64,000 nt of DNA from Motiliproteus sp036960175 (GCA_036960175.1 JBALWH010000002.1:62001-126000), one strand, 5' to 3'. Numbered from the stretch's first letter, positions 27,481 through 39,038 are shown. Notes: generated by a model not told the origin, from the letters alone. Numbers and translations: made by a program.

Positions 27481-27580
27481 GTTCTTGTCGGGGTTCCCGT
27501 TGTTGTTATCAATGTCGGGACGAGAGGTAGACTACCAACCCGCGAACCTGATCCGGCTAATACCGGCGTAGGAAACAAGA
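27481..27580 (+). promoter_or_regulatory. TPP riboswitch (THI element)
   Basis: The thi-box is clear: a closing stem TTCTTGT...ACAAGA, CGGGGTTCCC, GAGAGGTAGACTACCAACCC, then CGAACCTGATCCGGCTAATA and CCGGCGTAGGAAACAAGA. It lies 142 bases before thiC and should lower thiC expression when thiamine diphosphate is bound. Confidence 0.95.
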
Positions 27581-27722
27581 GTCTAGCGCAGCTTTTCTCC
27601 CTATCGGGTATGCCAAGATTCCCCTTCTGACAAGACATCCACAGGCGCAAGCGTAAGCACGCCATTGAGTTTTATTCCCGCCAGCGGTGGGTATCTGGCC
27701 TATTTGCCAGGGAGATGTCGAG

Positions 27723-29603
<1,881 letters not shown>

Positions 29604-29610
29604 TATTGCA

Positions 29611-29635
29611 AAGGGGCCTATCGGCCCCTTTTTAT
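29611..29635 (+). terminator. Terminator of thiC
   Basis: AAGGGGCC-TATC-GGCCCCTT perfect 8-bp stem followed by a T-rich tract, 8 bases after the thiC stop. Confidence 0.93.
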
Positions 29636-29698
29636 TTTTAGTGATATTAATTAATCGGTTTTGCTGGCCGATGCGCAATGTTCTGCGAAGAGGTTTTT

Positions 29699-30646
29699 AT
29701 GCAGTTAGCTGAACAGGTAAACACCTTCGGTCGCCATATGCAGAATAAATATGGTCACCGGGTACACAAGGTATCGATTAATGCTAGCTTCACCTGCCCC
29801 AACCGCGATGGTACAAAAGGGATAGGAGGTTGCACCTTTTGTAATAATGTTTCTTTTAGTCCTAATGCTAAGCAGCCTTCGACGGTCGCTGAGCAGATCG
29901 AGTCGGGCCGTCAGGTAATTAGAAAACGCACCGGTGCACGTCATTATTTGGCCTATTTTCAGGCCTATACCAATACCTATGCAGATATTAATTACTTAAA
30001 GCAGCTCTATGATGATGCCTTGGAGGAGCCAGATGTGGTTGGCTTGTCGGTGGGTACCCGGCCTGATTGTGTGCCAGATCCGGTGCTGGATCTACTGGCG
30101 TCCTATCAGGCGCAGGGTCATGAGGTCTGGTTAGAGCTGGGTCTGCAGTCGGCGAATGATAAAACGCTGGAACGAGTCAATCGGGGACATGGTATGGCCG
30201 AATACTTAGATGCCATGCAGCGCTGTCAGGCCCGAGGCCTGCAGGTCTGTACTCATCTGATCGTAGGCTTGCCGGGCGAGAGTGCCTTGGACAGTGTCGA
30301 AAGTCTTAAGCAGGTGTTAGAAGTCGGTGAGCGTGCGACTAATACCCAAGGTTTGAAGTTGCATCCTTTGCATATCGTTAAGGGTACTCAGTTGGCACGG
30401 CAATGGAAGCAAGGCCTGTGGCAGGGAGTCGGCTTCGATGAGTATGTTGAGGCAGCGATTGAGATGATTCGCATGACTCCGCCAGAGGTGGTTTATCACC
30501 GTCTGACCGGTACCGCAGATCCTTCAATTTTGTTGGCGCCGCAGTGGTGTGCCCGTAAATGGGATGTGCTTAATGCTATTGCCAAAGGGCTGCAGGGAGA
30601 TTGTTGGAAATCTGAAAATGAGATACCGCTGATACAGTACGCTTAA
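29699..30646 (+). CDS. Radical SAM protein, YhcC family (TIGR01212)
   Basis: Radical SAM protein of the YhcC family, 315 residues; the physiological substrate is, to my knowledge, unsettled. The N-terminus NKYGHRVHKVSINASFTCPN leads into the cluster motif CPNRDGTKGIGGCTFC, where the spacing between the first and second Cys is longer than the standard CX3CX2C. Later blocks are VGLSVGTRPDCVPD, LELGLQSANDKTLERVNRGH and HLIVGLPGE. GAAGAGG lies 5 bases before the ATG at 29699; an ATG at 29678 is less likely. It is probably transcribed from its own promoter after the thiC terminator. Confidence 0.88.
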   Translation: MQLAEQVNTFGRHMQNKYGHRVHKVSINASFTCPNRDGTKGIGGCTFCNNVSFSPNAKQPSTVAEQIESGRQVIRKRTGARHYLAYFQAYTNTYADINYLKQLYDDALEEPDVVGLSVGTRPDCVPDPVLDLLASYQAQGHEVWLELGLQSANDKTLERVNRGHGMAEYLDAMQRCQARGLQVCTHLIVGLPGESALDSVESLKQVLEVGERATNTQGLKLHPLHIVKGTQLARQWKQGLWQGVGFDEYVEAAIEMIRMTPPEVVYHRLTGTADPSILLAPQWCARKWDVLNAIAKGLQGDCWKSENEIPLIQYA

Positions 30647-30733
30647 CTGCTCGGCACCAAGGTAAAACCCCTTACCACAACGCTGGATATGCCCTATGCT
30701 TGCTATATACGAGCAAGCCAGAGTTGAGGTGTC

Positions 30734-32035
30734 ATGACAGTTTTTGCTTTCCATAAACGTCAATTTGTTAATGCCTTTCAGCGTTCCCTCCTGTTATTAA
30801 TCTTTATGCCGTTTACCGCCGGTGTTGTCCGTGCAGACACCGCAGAGCAGCTGTTTCATCGGCATAATGCCTCCATCGTACAGATCAAAGTTATCGATAT
30901 TGCCTCAGAGAGTAAGTCGGCTATTGGCTCCGGTTTTATTGTGGGTGATGGTCGAACGATTGCGACTAACTATCATGTTATTTCACCCTTGGTCAGTAAG
31001 CCGGAACGTTATCGTATCGAGCTAGAAAATCAGGGGCGTCGATTCAGTGCGCTTAAAATCCTAGATGTGGATGTAGTGAATGATCTGGCGTTGCTGAGAT
31101 GGGATGATGGCTCCGGAAGTGCTTTTGAGCTGGCCACGGACATGCCTCGCCAGGGCGAGCCCATCTACTCCTTCGGTAATCCCATGGATATCGGTATGAC
31201 TGTGGTACCGGGAACTTATAACGGCATTAAAAAGAAAAGTTTTTTTAGTCGGGTGCACCTGACAGCATCGATCAATCCAGGTATGAGCGGTGGTCCGGCT
31301 CTTGATCAGCAAGGCCGTGTGGTTGGAATTAATGTCTCGACTGCGGGTAACCAGATCAGCTTTGTGGTGCCGGTAGATCGCTTACAGGCATTACTGGCGC
31401 TGCAGCAACAGCTTGATCATTCAGATGATCCTAAGGAGCGCATGCGTGAGCAGTTGTTGCAGCTGCAGCGGCAGATGTTTGGGCAGGTTATCGGTGCGGA
31501 CTGGCATCAGGATCAGGTTGGAAGCGGCCGTATTATAGGTGAAATGGTGCCCTTTGTGCTGTGCTGGGGTGGCTCTCAGGATGCTAAAAAGACGGGTCTG
31601 GAAACGATTAGCAAAGGCTGTCACAGTGATAATCACGTCTATTTGAGTAGCAATTTCACCACCGGTTTTTTCGAGTATGAATTTTCCTATCTGCATGGCG
31701 AAGAACTTAGTAGCTGGAAATTCTATAACGCCGTCGCAAAGGCCTTCTCCGGTGCTCGTCCAGGCAATCGAGTGTCTAAAGATAATGTCACTAATTATCA
31801 GTGCCACGATGGCTTCTTCAAGCCGACCAGTAAAGGAGCAGAAATAGTATACAAAGCCTATTTCTGCGCTCGGCAGTACAAAGATTTTCCTTCCCTTTAT
31901 GACGTCTTCTATATCGCCGCGACCCTCAATCAGAGTAATCAAGCGCTGATAACGCACTTCACCCTATCGGGGATTGAAAAAGACCTGGCTATGGATTTTA
32001 CTGAAAAGTTTGTCGGGAGCCTGGGATGGAATTAA
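30734..32035 (+). CDS. Secreted trypsin-like serine protease (S1C-type)
   Basis: Exported serine endopeptidase, 433 residues. A signal peptide occupies about residues 1-34 (hydrophobic SLLLLIFMPFTAGVV, then RA|DT). The protease domain (about 38-225) has a complete triad: H81 in ATNYHV, D117 in VNDLALL and S185 in NPGMSGGPAL, the DegP/HtrA arrangement. There is no PDZ domain. Instead a roughly 200-residue C-terminal domain of unknown type follows, with cysteines at about 275, 296, 357 and 375. It overlaps the next gene, an FHA membrane protein, by 10 bases, so the two are co-translated and probably act together. Confidence 0.85.
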   Translation: MTVFAFHKRQFVNAFQRSLLLLIFMPFTAGVVRADTAEQLFHRHNASIVQIKVIDIASESKSAIGSGFIVGDGRTIATNYHVISPLVSKPERYRIELENQGRRFSALKILDVDVVNDLALLRWDDGSGSAFELATDMPRQGEPIYSFGNPMDIGMTVVPGTYNGIKKKSFFSRVHLTASINPGMSGGPALDQQGRVVGINVSTAGNQISFVVPVDRLQALLALQQQLDHSDDPKERMREQLLQLQRQMFGQVIGADWHQDQVGSGRIIGEMVPFVLCWGGSQDAKKTGLETISKGCHSDNHVYLSSNFTTGFFEYEFSYLHGEELSSWKFYNAVAKAFSGARPGNRVSKDNVTNYQCHDGFFKPTSKGAEIVYKAYFCARQYKDFPSLYDVFYIAATLNQSNQALITHFTLSGIEKDLAMDFTEKFVGSLGWN

Positions 32036-33006
32036 TCGTTGAGATTGTCGGTCGTTCCGGCACGGTGTTAGAGCGGCATTTCTTTGATCATCTGCCGATT
32101 ACTCTGGGCCGCTCCTATCAAAATGATGTGGTTCTCACCGATCCTTTTGTTAGCGCCTTTCATGCTCAGGTGACCGAAGACGCCAACGGTGATCTGGTGT
32201 TGGATGATCTGGGCAGTCACAACGGCACCAGCTATGGGGGTGTTTGCCTGCGGGATCGTCAGGTGGTGATGGATGCTGGTGACAAGATTAAGCTCGGTAA
32301 GTCGCATCTGAGAATGTTTTCGGCCGATCATGTGGTGGCTGATGCGTTGCTTTTATCTCCGATGGAAGAGGTTTTTCATCGGATAGCCCGGCTATGGGTG
32401 CTGCTGTTTTCTTTGCTCCTGCTGGCTGGCTTATGGCTGTTTGAGCAGCATATGGTGCAGCTGGGTGACTTCAACGTTGTTAACCATTTGAATAATGTAT
32501 TGGGGCTTTTTGCTCTGGTCTTGGCCTATGGAGGAGCTTGGGCTCTAATAGGGCGAGTGATACGTCACGATGGCTGTTTTTTGGGTCACTCAGTGATTGC
32601 CGCCATGGCGGTGTTTATCTGGCACTTGCTGGAAAATATCATGCAATGGGCAGTCTTTAACCTCAACGGTCTGGAATGGCTGCCTTATATCGATCTCTTG
32701 CTGGCTGGCACGGTGTTGCTACTGTTGCTTAGATCCAGCCTGTTTATGGCGACTCATCTCAGTCGCTGGAGCGCGCATTTGACGGCGTCGGCGTTGCCGT
32801 TGTTGTTGGTTGGATTCGGGGTTTTTAAGCTGATTTCAGTGGTCGATGACTTCAAGCCTTATCCTTACTATAGTCATCGATTGTTTCCCCCTGCGTTACA
32901 AGTGTTTGTTGCCGCAGAGCAGTCGCACTTTATGTATCAGAGTGCCATGGTATTTGAGTTTGAACCTCAAGCCGAGGAGGCTGGTCTCAGTCAGCCTGCT
33001 GAATAG
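32026..33006 (+). CDS. FHA-domain membrane protein
   Basis: An N-terminal cytoplasmic forkhead-associated domain (about residues 1-95) shows the phosphothreonine-binding residues GRS at 28-30, SxxH at 43-46 and SHNG at 64-67. About five hydrophobic helices follow, including LWVLLFSLLLLAGLWLF, GLFALVLAYGGAWALIG and LLLAGTVLLLLLR. The 326-residue protein therefore places a phosphopeptide reader at the inner membrane. It overlaps the preceding periplasmic protease gene, and its 3' end overlaps convergent avtA by 16 bases. I know no characterised homologue with this exact architecture. No Ser/Thr kinase gene is in the window. Confidence 0.82.
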   Translation: MELIVEIVGRSGTVLERHFFDHLPITLGRSYQNDVVLTDPFVSAFHAQVTEDANGDLVLDDLGSHNGTSYGGVCLRDRQVVMDAGDKIKLGKSHLRMFSADHVVADALLLSPMEEVFHRIARLWVLLFSLLLLAGLWLFEQHMVQLGDFNVVNHLNNVLGLFALVLAYGGAWALIGRVIRHDGCFLGHSVIAAMAVFIWHLLENIMQWAVFNLNGLEWLPYIDLLLAGTVLLLLLRSSLFMATHLSRWSAHLTASALPLLLVGFGVFKLISVVDDFKPYPYYSHRLFPPALQVFVAAEQSHFMYQSAMVFEFEPQAEEAGLSQPAE

Positions 33007-34247
33007 GCACGGCGAACTTCTTGGGCGATAATTTCAATCCCGGCTTTCACTTTGTCCTCGTCCTGTGAGTAGGTGACCCGGATGCACTCCTTCTGGTGTT
33101 GCCAGTCGGTGCTGATACCTGGGAAGAAGTAGTGTCCTGAGACGACTAATACGCCGCGATCTTTTAAACGTTGATAGAGCTCTAGGCTGCTGATAGGCAT
33201 ATCTTTAAACCATAGCCACAGGAACATTGCGCCTTCCGGTTTGTGGATGTAATAAGGCAGTTCGCCCATCGTCTGCTGACACCAACTGACCGCCTGCTGT
33301 GCTTTTCGATGGTAAAAGGGTTTGACTATCTCTTTACTGATTTTGATGATGTCGCCGCTTTTGACTAACTCTTGAGTTAATACCGCACCAAAACTTCCGG
33401 TCGACAGATTAATAATTGCGTTGATGCCGGCTAGCGCCGAAATGACTTCTTCATTGGCGATAATGATGCCGGTGCGAACGGCGGGAAGCCCCAGTTTTGA
33501 CAGGCTCATGCTGACGATGCAGTTGTTATTCCAGAGGGGGGTGGCTTCCGTGAAAATCAGATTTGGGAAGGGCGTGCCGTAGGCGCTGTCGATCATCAGT
33601 GGGATCTGATGGGCTTGTGCCAGCTGATCCAGCTTATTGAGTTCCTCATCAGTAATAACGTTGCCAGTAGGATTGGTGGGACGAGACACGCAGATGGCAC
33701 CGGTTTCATCGGTAATCTGGATATCCTTGAAATCCACCCGATACTTAAACAGGTGATCGCCTAGCAGTTCAATCTGGGGGTGGCCTGCGGTGAAAAAATC
33801 GCGGGATAGCCCCGCATCGGCGTAGCCAATATATTCTGGGACAATAGGAAGCTGTATCTTTTTATGAGAGCCATCGTCGAACTGGCCGGCAAACATATTG
33901 AACAGCATAAAAAATCCGGATTGGCTGCCATTGCTGAGGGCAATATTGCGAGAGCTGATGTTCCAGCCGAATTCTTTATTTAATAGTCTGGCGAGGTCTT
34001 CCAAAAAGCCGACTTCGCCTTGGGGTGGGTCGTAGACTCCGATCAGATGGCGAAAAGCCTTAGGGTCATCGATAACTCGCTGCAGTCGCTGTTTAAATAT
34101 AGCGTCGACTTCCGGGATGTGGCCGGGATTGCCTCCGCCCATCATGATCATATCCTGGTCTCCGGCGAGGGCATTCCCCAGGTCATCCATTAGTGACAGA
34201 ATGCCTGACTCGGAAGTGAATTTTTTGCCGAAGGAGGATAGTTTCAT
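32991..34247 (-). CDS. avtA: Valine--pyruvate aminotransferase AvtA
   Basis: PLP-dependent transaminase exchanging the amino group between valine or alanine and 2-oxoisovalerate or pyruvate. The 418 residues match E. coli AvtA throughout: MMGGGNPGHIPE, ALSNGSQSGFFMLFN, PEYIGYADAGL, ICVSRPTNPTGNVITDEELN. The PLP lysine is K251 in SMSLSKLGLP. The C-terminus has KPEGAMFLWLWFKDMPI and GHYFFPG. It overlaps the 3' end of the FHA gene on the other strand by 16 bases. It fits with ilvIH and ilvY elsewhere in the window, though it is not linked to them. Confidence 0.93.
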   Translation of the reverse strand: MKLSSFGKKFTSESGILSLMDDLGNALAGDQDMIMMGGGNPGHIPEVDAIFKQRLQRVIDDPKAFRHLIGVYDPPQGEVGFLEDLARLLNKEFGWNISSRNIALSNGSQSGFFMLFNMFAGQFDDGSHKKIQLPIVPEYIGYADAGLSRDFFTAGHPQIELLGDHLFKYRVDFKDIQITDETGAICVSRPTNPTGNVITDEELNKLDQLAQAHQIPLMIDSAYGTPFPNLIFTEATPLWNNNCIVSMSLSKLGLPAVRTGIIIANEEVISALAGINAIINLSTGSFGAVLTQELVKSGDIIKISKEIVKPFYHRKAQQAVSWCQQTMGELPYYIHKPEGAMFLWLWFKDMPISSLELYQRLKDRGVLVVSGHYFFPGISTDWQHQKECIRVTYSQDEDKVKAGIEIIAQEVRRAYSAG

Positions 34248-34391
34248 AAGCGTCCCTTATTGCTGAATTCTAGTAGAAAGCTGGACTATTGGTCTGGCTT
34301 TCAGATAGCGCGTTATTCTATCGGTGGCAACTGTTGGAAGATAGTCTCTACATTTGTGGGTTGGTATGGGTAAAAAAGAGGTCGAGGGGTC

Positions 34392-34856
34392 TTGAAAAAA
34401 AGTGAAGTCAGTCTGCTGAGTAGGGCCTATGGCTTGCTGGCACGACGGGAGCACAGTCGGCGCGAGCTGCAGGACAAATTGCGCCGTTATACTGATGCGG
34501 AGCAAGAGTTACAGCTACTGCTGGATAGCTTGACGCAGCAAGGGCTGCAAAGTGATCAGCGTTTTGCGGTAAGCTTCGTGCGCTCGCGAGTGAATCGTGG
34601 GCATGGGTTAATACGGATTCGTCAGGACTTGAAGAAGCGAGGCCTAAGCACTGAATTAGTATCCCAGGTTTTGATTGAGGCGGAGGCCGATTGGTATCAG
34701 TTGGCGCTACAGGTTCGTATCAAACGCTTCGGTGCAGCCGCTGTGAATGATCGAAAGGAGTATGCTCGGCAAGTCAGGTTTTTGTTATACCGAGGGTTTA
34801 ATCAGGATCAAATTCATTACGCCATGACGGTTTCCGAAGATGAAATTCAGGTCTGA
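34392..34856 (+). CDS. recX: Regulatory protein RecX
   Basis: Small modulator that inhibits RecA filaments and recombinase activity, 154 residues, the family length. The helical repeats begin AYGLLARREHSRRELQDKL, followed by LTQQGLQSDQRFAVSFVRSR, RGHGLIRIRQDLKKRGL and the tail FLLYRGFNQDQIHYAM, all typical. The start is TTG, with GAGGGG a few bases upstream. Downstream is alaS, as in the common recA-recX-alaS order. The upstream neighbour, however, is avtA on the other strand, so recA is not adjacent. Confidence 0.9.
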   Translation: MKKSEVSLLSRAYGLLARREHSRRELQDKLRRYTDAEQELQLLLDSLTQQGLQSDQRFAVSFVRSRVNRGHGLIRIRQDLKKRGLSTELVSQVLIEAEADWYQLALQVRIKRFGAAAVNDRKEYARQVRFLLYRGFNQDQIHYAMTVSEDEIQV

Positions 34857-35039
34857 AGATCCCATGCTGCCTGCAGGGGAAGCAACTTCGTGGTTTTCGA
34901 GGCCTTCGTTGACATGTATACTATGCCGATTTTGAAAAATATAGATCCAGTTGCGATGTTTTGGGTCAAATTGGCTTGGATTTAGGCCGGTTTTCTTTGA
35001 ACTTCCCGTTTTGAATACGTTTTTTGGTGAACGCAGTTT

Positions 35040-37667
35040 ATGAACTACATGACCAGTGCTCAGATTCGTCAGACTTTTCTGGATTATTTTAACCAGCAAG
35101 GTCATGAAATTGTATCCAGCAGCTCGTTGGTGCCCGGCAATGATCCGACGTTGCTGTTTACTAATGCCGGCATGGTGCAGTTCAAAGATGTTTTTCTTGG
35201 TAGTGACAAGCGCAGCTACAATCGCGCTACCAGTTCTCAGCGCTGTGTCCGTGCGGGTGGTAAACATAACGACTTGGAGAACGTCGGTTACACCGCTCGT
35301 CATCATACGTTTTTTGAAATGCTGGGGAATTTCAGCTTTGGTGATTACTTCAAACCTGATGCCATCAAATACGCCTGGGAATTGCTGACTTCTGACAAAT
35401 GGCTGGGTATTTCCAGCGACAAGCTCTGGGTCACTGTCTATGAGGAAGATGAAGAGGCGTACCGCATCTGGTGTGATGAAATTGGTGTGCCTGCTGAACG
35501 CATTATTCGTATCGGCGACAAAGGCGGTCGTTACAACTCCGATAATTTCTGGGCGATGGGTGATACCGGTCCCTGTGGCCCTTGTACTGAGATTTTCTAC
35601 GATCATGGTGAGCATATCTGGGGTGGCCCTCCGGGCACGCCTGAAGAAGACGGCGATCGTTATATAGAAATCTGGAACATCGTCTTCATGCAGTACAACC
35701 GTTCTGCTGATGGCTCTATGGAACAGCTGCCTAAACCTTCGGTAGATACAGGCATGGGATTGGAGCGTATTGCCGCCTTGATGCAGAACGTACACAGTAA
35801 CTATGAAATCGATATGTTCCAAAACTTGCTGAAGGCTGCGGCAGAAGTGACTGGAGCTAGCGATATGGAGAACAAATCCCTGCGGGTTATCGCCGACCAT
35901 ATTCGTTCCTGTGCTTTCTTGGTCGTGGACGGCGTGCTGCCGTCCAACGAAGGTCGTGGTTACGTGCTTCGTCGCATCATGCGTCGGGCTATTCGTCATG
36001 GTAATCAGTTGGGTGCCCAAGGCGAGTTCTTCTACAAATTAGTCGCGCCTTTGGTCGCCGAGATGGGCGAGGCCTATTCTGAGCTAGCGCAGATGCAGGC
36101 GCAGATCGAAAAGGTTCTGTTAAAAGAAGAGCAGCAGTTCGCCAAGACTCTGGAGCAGGGAATGCGGATCTTGGAGCAGGATCTGTCCGAGCTGCAGGGT
36201 TCTGAAATTTCCGGTGATACCGTGTTCAAGCTTTATGATACCTATGGATTCCCCGTTGATCTGACGGCAGACATCGCCCGTGAGCGAGAATTGACTCTGG
36301 ATATGGCCGGTTTCGAAAAGGCTATGGATGAGCAGCGCGTTCGTGCTCGTGCCGCAGGGAATTTTGCTGTGGACTATAACGAAGGCCTGAAACTGGACGT
36401 TGAAACGTGTTTCGAGGGTTACGACAGTCTTCAGGGTGAAGCGAGTATTTCTGCGCTGTTGGGTGGTAGTGATGAGACTGAAACGCTGGTAGCGGGACAG
36501 GAAGGTGTTGTGGTGTTGGAGCGGACTCCTTTCTATGCGGAGTCTGGCGGTCAGGTAGGCGACACCGGTGTGCTATCTGCTGCTGGCATACGTTTTCAGG
36601 TGACCAATACGACTAAGCAAGGTAAAGCTTTTTTACATCATGGTACGGTGCTGGAAGGTGAGCTTAAAGCCGGAACAGAAGTGACTTTGGCTGTCGATGA
36701 AAACAATCGCCAGGCCACCGCTCTAAATCATTCAGCTACCCATCTTTTGCACGCCGCGCTACGGGGCATTTTGGGCGATCATGTCGCGCAGAAAGGCTCT
36801 TTGGTTGATCCGCAACGTTTGCGCTTTGATTTCTCTCATTCCGAAGCGGTGAGCGGTGATGAAATTAAGCAGTTGGAGCAGTGGGTTAACCAGAAAATCC
36901 GCGATAATCTGGCTGTAGAAACGGAAGTAATGGATATTGACGCCGCCAAAGGCAAAGGTGCAATGGCGCTTTTTGGCGAGAAATATGATGATGCCGTTCG
37001 AGTAGTCAGTATGGGCGCGGCTTCCATGGAGCTCTGTGGCGGTACTCATGTCGTTCGAACCGGTGATATAGGTTTCATTAAAATTGTCTCCGAAGGCGGT
37101 ATCGCCGCCGGAGTTCGTCGAATTGAGGCTGTTACAGGTGCCGGTGCGCTAACTTGGCTGGCAGATACAGATGCGAAATTAAGCCGGGTAGCGGGCCTTG
37201 TTAAGGGTGCTCGTGACAGCGTGGTCGATAAGGTTGGCGCTCTGCTCGATCGTAATCGTCAGCTGGAAAAAGAGTTGGAGCAACTAAAGGCTAAGCTTGC
37301 AAGCGCTGCAGGCTCTGATCTGGCTGGTGAAGCCGAAGATATTTGTGGCGTAAAGCTGCTAGCTGCGAAGTTGGATGGCGTCGATCCTAAGTCTCTGCGA
37401 GATACTTTGGATCAATTGAAGAACAAGTTAGGTTCTGCTGTGATTATTCTGGCTGCTGCTGAGGGTGACAAGGTCAGCTTAGTTGCTGGTGTTACCAAAG
37501 ATCTGACTGCTAAATTTAAGGCGGGTGACCTGATCAAGCATGTAGCACAGCAGATTGGCGGCAAGGGTGGTGGTCGCCCTGATATGGCTCAGGGGGGTGG
37601 TACTCAGCCAGAGGCCTTGCCAGCAGCGCTGAGTTCGGTAAAAGATTGGTTGCAAGAGCGCGCTTAA
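35040..37667 (+). CDS. alaS: Alanyl-tRNA synthetase
   Basis: Class II synthetase charging tRNA-Ala, 875 residues, full length. The N-terminus SAQIRQTFLDYFNQQGHEIV is canonical. Catalytic blocks follow, including PTLLFTNAGMVQFKDVFLG and GDTGPCGPCTEIFYDHG. The editing domain has the zinc ligands HSATHLLHAAL and CGGTHVVRTGDIG. The C-terminal oligomerisation region ends with GGKGGGRPDMAQGGG. An ATG three codons in is an alternative start. It lies between recX and lysC, the usual order. Confidence 0.98.
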   Translation: MNYMTSAQIRQTFLDYFNQQGHEIVSSSSLVPGNDPTLLFTNAGMVQFKDVFLGSDKRSYNRATSSQRCVRAGGKHNDLENVGYTARHHTFFEMLGNFSFGDYFKPDAIKYAWELLTSDKWLGISSDKLWVTVYEEDEEAYRIWCDEIGVPAERIIRIGDKGGRYNSDNFWAMGDTGPCGPCTEIFYDHGEHIWGGPPGTPEEDGDRYIEIWNIVFMQYNRSADGSMEQLPKPSVDTGMGLERIAALMQNVHSNYEIDMFQNLLKAAAEVTGASDMENKSLRVIADHIRSCAFLVVDGVLPSNEGRGYVLRRIMRRAIRHGNQLGAQGEFFYKLVAPLVAEMGEAYSELAQMQAQIEKVLLKEEQQFAKTLEQGMRILEQDLSELQGSEISGDTVFKLYDTYGFPVDLTADIARERELTLDMAGFEKAMDEQRVRARAAGNFAVDYNEGLKLDVETCFEGYDSLQGEASISALLGGSDETETLVAGQEGVVVLERTPFYAESGGQVGDTGVLSAAGIRFQVTNTTKQGKAFLHHGTVLEGELKAGTEVTLAVDENNRQATALNHSATHLLHAALRGILGDHVAQKGSLVDPQRLRFDFSHSEAVSGDEIKQLEQWVNQKIRDNLAVETEVMDIDAAKGKGAMALFGEKYDDAVRVVSMGAASMELCGGTHVVRTGDIGFIKIVSEGGIAAGVRRIEAVTGAGALTWLADTDAKLSRVAGLVKGARDSVVDKVGALLDRNRQLEKELEQLKAKLASAAGSDLAGEAEDICGVKLLAAKLDGVDPKSLRDTLDQLKNKLGSAVIILAAAEGDKVSLVAGVTKDLTAKFKAGDLIKHVAQQIGGKGGGRPDMAQGGGTQPEALPAALSSVKDWLQERA

Positions 37668-37714
37668 ATAGTGCCCTCAACGATTTCAACGTGAACTAAG
37701 TACTTGGAAAGAAG

Positions 37715-38956
37715 ATGGCCCTGATTGTACAAAAGTACGGAGGTACCTCGGTTGGTACCGTTGAGCGCATCGATGCGGTGGCGGAAAAGGTTAAAGGCTT
37801 TCGGGATCGTGGCGACGATGTAGTGGTTGTAGTATCGGCAATGAGTGGTGAGACCAATCGTCTGATCGGTTTGGCTCAGGCGATTCAGGCGCAACCGACA
37901 CCTCGGGAAATGGATGTTCTGGTTTCCACCGGTGAGCAGGTGACCATTGCGCTGTTATGTATGGCGTTGGATAAGCACGGATGTCCTGCGCGTTCTTATA
38001 CCGGTAGCCAGGTTCGTATATTGACGGATACGGCTCATACTAAAGCACGTATTCGTGATATTGACGACGAAAATATCCGTCGTGATTTAAAAGCTGGCCG
38101 TGTAGTCGTAGTGGCTGGTTTCCAAGGCGTTGATGATGCAGGTAATATCACCACGCTGGGGCGGGGTGGTTCTGATACCACCGGTGTTGCCCTGGCGGCA
38201 GCTCTGAAAGCAGATGAGTGTCAGATCTACACTGACGTTGATGGTGTTTATACCACCGATCCTCGGGTCGTAGACAGCGCTCGTCGCTTAGATCAGATTA
38301 CCTTTGAAGAGATGCTGGAAATGGCCAGCCTTGGCTCTAAGGTGCTGCAGATCCGTGCTGTAGAATTTGCAGGAAAATACAAGGTGCCTCTGCGGGTGCT
38401 GCATAGTTTCCAGGATGGCCCTGGAACTCTGATTACCATTGAGGGTGATAGTGCTGTGGAAAGACCGGTAATTTCAGGTATTGCGTTTAATCGTGATGAA
38501 GCAAAACTGACAGTGCTGGGTGTGCCTGACATCCCAGGTGTGGCTTCACGTATTTTGGGGCCAATCAGTGATGCAAATGTCGAAGTGGACATGATCGTTC
38601 AGAATATCGGAGCGGATCATACCACTGACTTTACCTTTACCGTTCATCGTAACGATTACGATAAAGCGGATGAGGTTCTTAAGCGTGTGGCGGCTGAGTT
38701 GGGTGCCAAAGAGGTCGTTGGCGACAATAAAATTGTCAAAGTTTCGATTGTTGGTGTTGGTATGCGCTCTCATGCGGGTGTTGCCAGTAAAATGTTCTCT
38801 GCACTGGCTGAAGACTCCATCAATATACAGATGATCTCGACGTCTGAGATTAAAATTTCGGTGATTATTGCCGAGAAGTATCTGGAGTTGGCTGTTAGGG
38901 GTCTACATTCAACTTTCGATTTAGATCAAGCTGATGTGGTAAGAGAGTCCTTATAA
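37715..38956 (+). CDS. lysC: Aspartate kinase (aspartokinase)
   Basis: Phosphorylates aspartate, the first step towards lysine, threonine and methionine. The 413-residue product is the monofunctional two-ACT-domain form found in Pseudomonas and relatives. The kinase domain starts VQKYGGTSVGTVERI and includes VVSAMSGETNRL, STGEQVTIALL and GRGGSDTTGVALAAAL. The ACT domains occupy about residues 265-410 and suggest feedback control by lysine and threonine, as known for this class. GGAAAGAAG precedes the ATG. No lysine riboswitch is seen upstream, where only 47 bases separate it from alaS. csrA lies downstream, a common arrangement. Confidence 0.96.
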   Translation: MALIVQKYGGTSVGTVERIDAVAEKVKGFRDRGDDVVVVVSAMSGETNRLIGLAQAIQAQPTPREMDVLVSTGEQVTIALLCMALDKHGCPARSYTGSQVRILTDTAHTKARIRDIDDENIRRDLKAGRVVVVAGFQGVDDAGNITTLGRGGSDTTGVALAAALKADECQIYTDVDGVYTTDPRVVDSARRLDQITFEEMLEMASLGSKVLQIRAVEFAGKYKVPLRVLHSFQDGPGTLITIEGDSAVERPVISGIAFNRDEAKLTVLGVPDIPGVASRILGPISDANVEVDMIVQNIGADHTTDFTFTVHRNDYDKADEVLKRVAAELGAKEVVGDNKIVKVSIVGVGMRSHAGVASKMFSALAEDSINIQMISTSEIKISVIIAEKYLELAVRGLHSTFDLDQADVVRESL

Positions 38957-39008
38957 AGGGCTCCTGTTTACAGCGTTATTAAAATTTTATATACACTACA
39001 TTTTTCAC

Positions 39009-39038
39009 TTGCAAGGCGTCTATACTAACGAGTATATA
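39009..39038 (+). promoter_or_regulatory. Candidate sigma-70 promoter for csrA
   Basis: TTGCAA at 39009-39014, an 18-base spacer and TATATA at 39033-39038. A dyad TATACT-AACG-AGTATA (39021-39036) overlaps the -10 region. Confidence 0.5.

Noticed and set aside
34785..36020. 411-codon open frame on the minus strand opposite recX and alaS
   Set aside because: It lies wholly opposite real genes, mostly alaS with full family motifs, and its own translation shows no family pattern; it is a codon-bias shadow.
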